A DNA stretch of 7,356 nt from Natronomonas sp. (GTDB lineage: Archaea > Halobacteriota > Halobacteria > Halobacteriales > Haloarculaceae). Shown here piece after piece: positions 5,108 through 7,356 of this stretch. A program made the translations under genes and the position numbers. The stretch spans positions 1 to 7,356 of the forward strand of contig SLIW01000221.1 in assembly GCA_007135435.1 (NCBI GenBank), written 5' to 3'. Below the pieces are notes generated by a model. The model was not told where the DNA came from, made no database searches, and saw only the letters and a program-made list of their open reading frames with translations. How positions within the stretch are numbered: the first letter of the stretch is position 1; the number at the start of each line of letters is the position of its first letter.

Positions 5108-5737
5108 ATGGAGATGCAACCGATTTCTACCGGACTCAGGGAGCTCGACCGACTGCTCGGCGGCGGGATTCCGCGGGGCGTGCTCGCGTGCCTCGAGTCG
5201 CCGCCCGCCAGCCAGTACAACCCGCTGTTCTACCGGTTCATGGAGGACCACAAGTGGTTGTACGTGTCGACGTATCGGTCGGAGGCAGCCGTCAACGACG
5301 AGTTCAGCGACCTGCTCTGGCGGAGCGACATCTGCGTCGAGCACGTCGGCGTCGAACGCCCGATCAAGAACATGCACAGCGCGCTCCAGGACCTGGAGGA
5401 CGACCGCCACGTCATCGTGGACACGACGAACCCGCTCGAGACGGCCCCCCGGGAGAGCCAGTACGTGCACCTCCTCAACGGGCTGAAGGAGTACCTCATG
5501 GAGACGGGCACCATCGCGATCCTCCACAGCACGGTCCAGGACACCCCGCCGGACCTGCGAGAGGTCACCCTGACGGTCGCCGACCTGGTGTGGGAACTCG
5601 AGTTCGTCGTCAACGGCCAGCGTACCGAGAACCACCTCACGGTGCCGAAGTTCCGCTCGACGGAGCTCGTCGAGGAGGTCATCAAGCTCGACCTCGGCGA
5701 GGACGTGAGCATCGACGTCAGCAAGAACATCGCGTAG
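5108..5737 (+). CDS. RecA/KaiC-superfamily protein lacking a P-loop lysine (inactivated ATPase-like)
   Basis: A 209-residue protein; the ATG at 5114 would shorten it by two residues. The N-terminus has the KaiC/RadA-type lead-in ISTGLRELDRLLGGGIPRG (6-24). At the place where these ATPases have GPPGSGKT this protein has ESPPASQYNP (30-39), so the Walker A glycines and the lysine are missing. The Walker-B-like strand HVIVDT (101-106, D105) remains, followed by NPLETAP. The later strands TIAILHS (135-141) and the C-terminal beta section ending in IDVSKNIA fit the RecA core. I recall similar haloarchaeal proteins annotated as RAD55-family or HTR-like and described as inactivated RecA-superfamily proteins involved in signal transduction. 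A binding or scaffold role rather than ATP hydrolysis is inferred. It is divergent from a small winged-helix regulator, which suggests joint regulation. It is cytosolic, with no membrane segment. Confidence 0.85.
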   Translation: MEMQPISTGLRELDRLLGGGIPRGVLACLESPPASQYNPLFYRFMEDHKWLYVSTYRSEAAVNDEFSDLLWRSDICVEHVGVERPIKNMHSALQDLEDDRHVIVDTTNPLETAPRESQYVHLLNGLKEYLMETGTIAILHSTVQDTPPDLREVTLTVADLVWELEFVVNGQRTENHLTVPKFRSTELVEEVIKLDLGEDVSIDVSKNIA

Positions 5738-5860
5738 CGGTCTCGCCCTCCGGGCCCCGACCATCGGGCACCCACCGTCGAACTCCGACCGCCGAACACC
5801 GCACGTCGACCACCGACTATCGGAGCCCGGACGGGCCCGTATCCTCTGTATCCAGCATCC

Positions 5861-5866
5861 TTTTAA
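5861..5866 (+). promoter_or_regulatory. TATA box of the methyltransferase gene
   Basis: TTTTAA in CATCCTTTTAACC is centred 29 bases before the GTG at 5893. It predicts a transcript beginning very close to that codon and therefore supports the GTG as the true start. Confidence 0.65.
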
Positions 5867-5892
5867 CCACGGGGCGGGACGATTCGACTAGC

Positions 5893-6603
5893 GTGAAGGG
5901 ACAGGAGTGGTACCAGGAGCACGACGTCGCCGAGGCCTACGACGACAAGCGCTTCTCGCAGGGCGGCCGCTTCATCGATCGGCGCGAGAAGGCGGCGGTC
6001 CTCGACGCCCTCGCGCCGCTCGAGGATCGGCGCGTGCTCGAGGTGGCCTGCGGCACCGGTCGGTTCACGGTCCTGCTCGCCGAACAGGGTGCCGACGTCG
6101 TCGGGATGGACATCTCCGAGGCGATGCTCGAACAGGGGCGCGCGAAGGCACACGCCGCCGGCGTCGAGGCCACCCTCGAGTTCATGCAGGCCGACGCCGG
6201 CCGGTTGCCCTTCCCGGACGACCACTTCGATTCGGTCTTCGCGATGCGCTTCTTCCACCTCGCGCCCGACCCGGAGGCGTTCATCGCCGAGATGCGCCGC
6301 GTCTCCCGGGAGCAGGTGTTCTTCGACACGTTCAACCGCTACTCCGCCCGCTCGATCTACAACTGGGCGCTCCCGATGGGCTCGCGGCTGTACTCCCGCC
6401 GAGAGGCCCGCGAGCTGGTCGTCGGCGCCGGCCTCGAGCTCGTCGACGCCGCCCACGACTTCGTCCTGCCCTACGGCTTCTACCGGGCGATCCCGGGGTG
6501 GGTCGCCCGCCCGTTCCGATCGGCGGACACCTCCCTGGGCCGGACGCCGGTCGGCCAGCGGCTCGCGACCGTCTCCTACTGGGACACACGAGTCCGCGAC
6601 TGA
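5893..6603 (+). CDS. Class I SAM-dependent methyltransferase
   Basis: A 236-residue protein starting at GTG 5893. There is no nearby in-frame ATG before the conserved region, and the TATA box at 5861-5866 fits this start. The SAM-binding Rossmann fold is complete: motif I VLEVACGTGRF (48-58), the acidic ribose-binding residue D73 in VVGMDISEAM, D101 in MQADAGRLPFPDDHFD (98-113), then the FAMRFFHLAPDPEAFIAEMR helix region typical of UbiE/COQ5-like and Methyltransf_11 proteins. The C-terminal half contains FFDTFNRYSARSIYNWALPM and a GLELVDAAHDFVLPYGFYRAIP segment that probably shapes the acceptor site. The acceptor is unknown; a small molecule or lipid is more likely than DNA given the fold branch. 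The long open frame upstream to 4762 is not coding. No operon partner is evident, as both flanks are gaps with promoters. Confidence 0.93.
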   Translation: MKGQEWYQEHDVAEAYDDKRFSQGGRFIDRREKAAVLDALAPLEDRRVLEVACGTGRFTVLLAEQGADVVGMDISEAMLEQGRAKAHAAGVEATLEFMQADAGRLPFPDDHFDSVFAMRFFHLAPDPEAFIAEMRRVSREQVFFDTFNRYSARSIYNWALPMGSRLYSRREARELVVGAGLELVDAAHDFVLPYGFYRAIPGWVARPFRSADTSLGRTPVGQRLATVSYWDTRVRD

Positions 6604-6811
6604 GGGTGCCGCTCCGGTGATTGGCGACCCTCGCCGCCGGAGTCACGACCGTGGCTCGCCACGTCGTCAATTTCGGCGTGCAATGGTGGACGAGTCGGTC
6701 CCGGTTGGACGGCCCGAAGGAACCCGGTTAGATTGCCTGCAGCACCGAGGATCCACACAGCTTTGGGGGAGGGACCATGTCGCGATCATGGGTAACGACC
6801 GAACGCATCGT

Positions 6812-6883
6812 GATCGTGCTGGGAGTTCGTGATCGTGCTGTGGGTTCGTGATCGTGCTGTGGGTTCGTGATCGTGCTGTGGGT
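6812..6883. repeat. Tandem repeat, 19-bp unit, about 3.8 copies
   Basis: The unit GATCGTGCTGTGGGTTCGT is found at 6831-6849 and 6850-6868 exactly. A variant copy at 6812-6830 has GGGAG in place of GTGGG, and a truncated copy of 15 bases is at 6869-6883. There are no spacers. It lies about 75 bases upstream of the glycosyltransferase promoter. The identical central copies point to recent expansion by slippage or to maintained function. Confidence 0.9.
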
Positions 6884-6957
6884 CGGCTACCACGCGGGCA
6901 CGCCAGGTGGTCGAGCCGGCCATCCACTGCGTCGGGGAGCGCCTCGGAGCGCGGCAC

Positions 6958-6963
6958 TTTTAT
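6958..6963 (+). promoter_or_regulatory. TATA box of the glycosyltransferase gene
   Basis: TTTTAT in GGCACTTTTATTC is centred 26 bases before the ATG at 6987, which predicts a leaderless transcript and supports that start. Confidence 0.7.
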
Positions 6964-6986
6964 TCTCGGCCGCGAAATCCGGACCT

Positions 6987-7356
6987 ATGGACGTGTCGGT
7001 GGTGGTCCCGACGTTGAACGACCGGGACGAGCTCCGGTCCTGTCTCGACGCACTGGCGGCCGAGGCACCGGACGAGGTCGTCGTCGTCAACGGGCCGTCG
7101 ACCGACGGCACCACCGGGATGGTCCGCGAGCGAGACGACGTCGCCGTCCTCGTCGAGATCGACGACCGCAACGTCAACGTCGCCCGGAACGCGGGGCTCG
7201 ACCGCGTCCGGAACGACGCGGTCGCGCTGGTCAACCCCACGATGGTGGTCGAGCGGGGATGGCTCGACGCGGTGATCGAGACCCTCGCTGACGCCGACGT
7301 GGCGACCGGGCCGACCCACGAACCCCTCGACGCCGGCGTCACCACCGACACCATCG
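6987..7356 (+). CDS. Family-2-like glycosyltransferase, N-terminal part
   Basis: 123 codons are present before the window ends. The start is MDVSVVVPTLNDRDELRSCL, the typical first strand and helix of GT-A fold family-2 enzymes. It is followed by DEVVVVNGPSTDGTTGMVRE (29-48), matching the family's VVVDNGSTDGT nucleotide-binding segment, and NVNVARNAGLDRV (62-74), matching the ARNxG helix. Where most family members then show a DxD metal-binding motif (expected about 81-86), this protein reads VALVNPTMVVERGWLDAV, with Asn-Pro in place of the acidic pair. Metal-dependent sugar transfer is therefore uncertain, although the fold is clear. Donor and acceptor are unknown. Surface glycan or glycolipid synthesis is the usual role of such genes in haloarchaea. 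Confidence 0.85.
   Translation, partial: MDVSVVVPTLNDRDELRSCLDALAAEAPDEVVVVNGPSTDGTTGMVRERDDVAVLVEIDDRNVNVARNAGLDRVRNDAVALVNPTMVVERGWLDAVIETLADADVATGPTHEPLDAGVTTDTI

Larger units (their letters stand above)
6604..6986. other. 383-bp intergenic region with a repeat array and a promoter
   Basis: I see no credible gene on either strand. Open frames here have no family resemblance, and the one on the minus strand runs straight through the 19-bp repeat. The gap holds the repeat array at 6812-6883 and the promoter of the glycosyltransferase gene at 6958-6963. The first 200 bases show no recognisable feature. Confidence 0.6.

Noticed and set aside
4762..5892. N-terminal extension of the methyltransferase frame
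   Set aside because: It overlaps the RecA-like gene and the 26-bp repeats, is Arg/Pro-rich, and makes the protein far longer than the family.
6667..6957. 96-residue minus-strand frame over the 19-bp repeats
   Set aside because: It has no recognisable domain, its composition is unlike the acidic proteins of this genome, and it has no promoter-like element at its start.

Overview
The window looks like chromosome from a halophilic archaeon (class Halobacteria). The evidence is high GC with GC-rich third codon positions, strongly acidic proteins, a Tat-type lipoprotein signal with an Asp-rich linker, haloarchaea-typical regulator families, and archaeal TATA boxes about 26-30 bases before most start codons with almost no 5' leader. 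No species can be named from the sequence alone.

Layout, left to right. (1) The C-terminus of a cystathionine gamma-synthase/lyase-type PLP enzyme (+). (2) A two-gene operon (+), 325-1304: a winged-helix protein overlapping by one base a small His/Trp-rich protein that resembles TumE-type toxins. It has an AT-rich promoter carrying a perfect 12-bp palindrome, so it is a candidate toxin-antitoxin module. (3) A zinc-independent quinone oxidoreductase-like protein (+), 1531-2496. (4) A convergent metallo-beta-lactamase-fold hydrolase with a C-terminal winged helix (-), 2725-3507. (5) A Tat lipoprotein of unknown function (+), 3609-4301. (6) A divergent pair of a 92-aa winged-helix regulator (-) and a RecA/KaiC-like protein without a usable P-loop lysine (+). 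They are separated by 415 bp holding a palindromic operator candidate, an 11-bp inverted repeat and three 26-bp tandem repeats. (7) A class I SAM methyltransferase (+), 5893-6603. (8) A 383-bp gap with nearly four copies of a 19-bp tandem repeat. (9) The N-terminal part of a family-2-like glycosyltransferase (+) that runs off the window and lacks an obvious DxD.

Most genes appear to be single transcription units with their own leaderless promoters, so no biosynthetic pathway links the whole window. The two parts most likely to act as systems are the 325-1304 operon and the divergent regulator/inactive-ATPase pair with its decorated intergenic region. The quinone oxidoreductase, the hydrolase and the methyltransferase look like ordinary housekeeping genes. 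No rRNA, tRNA, CRISPR array, transposase or integrase is visible.
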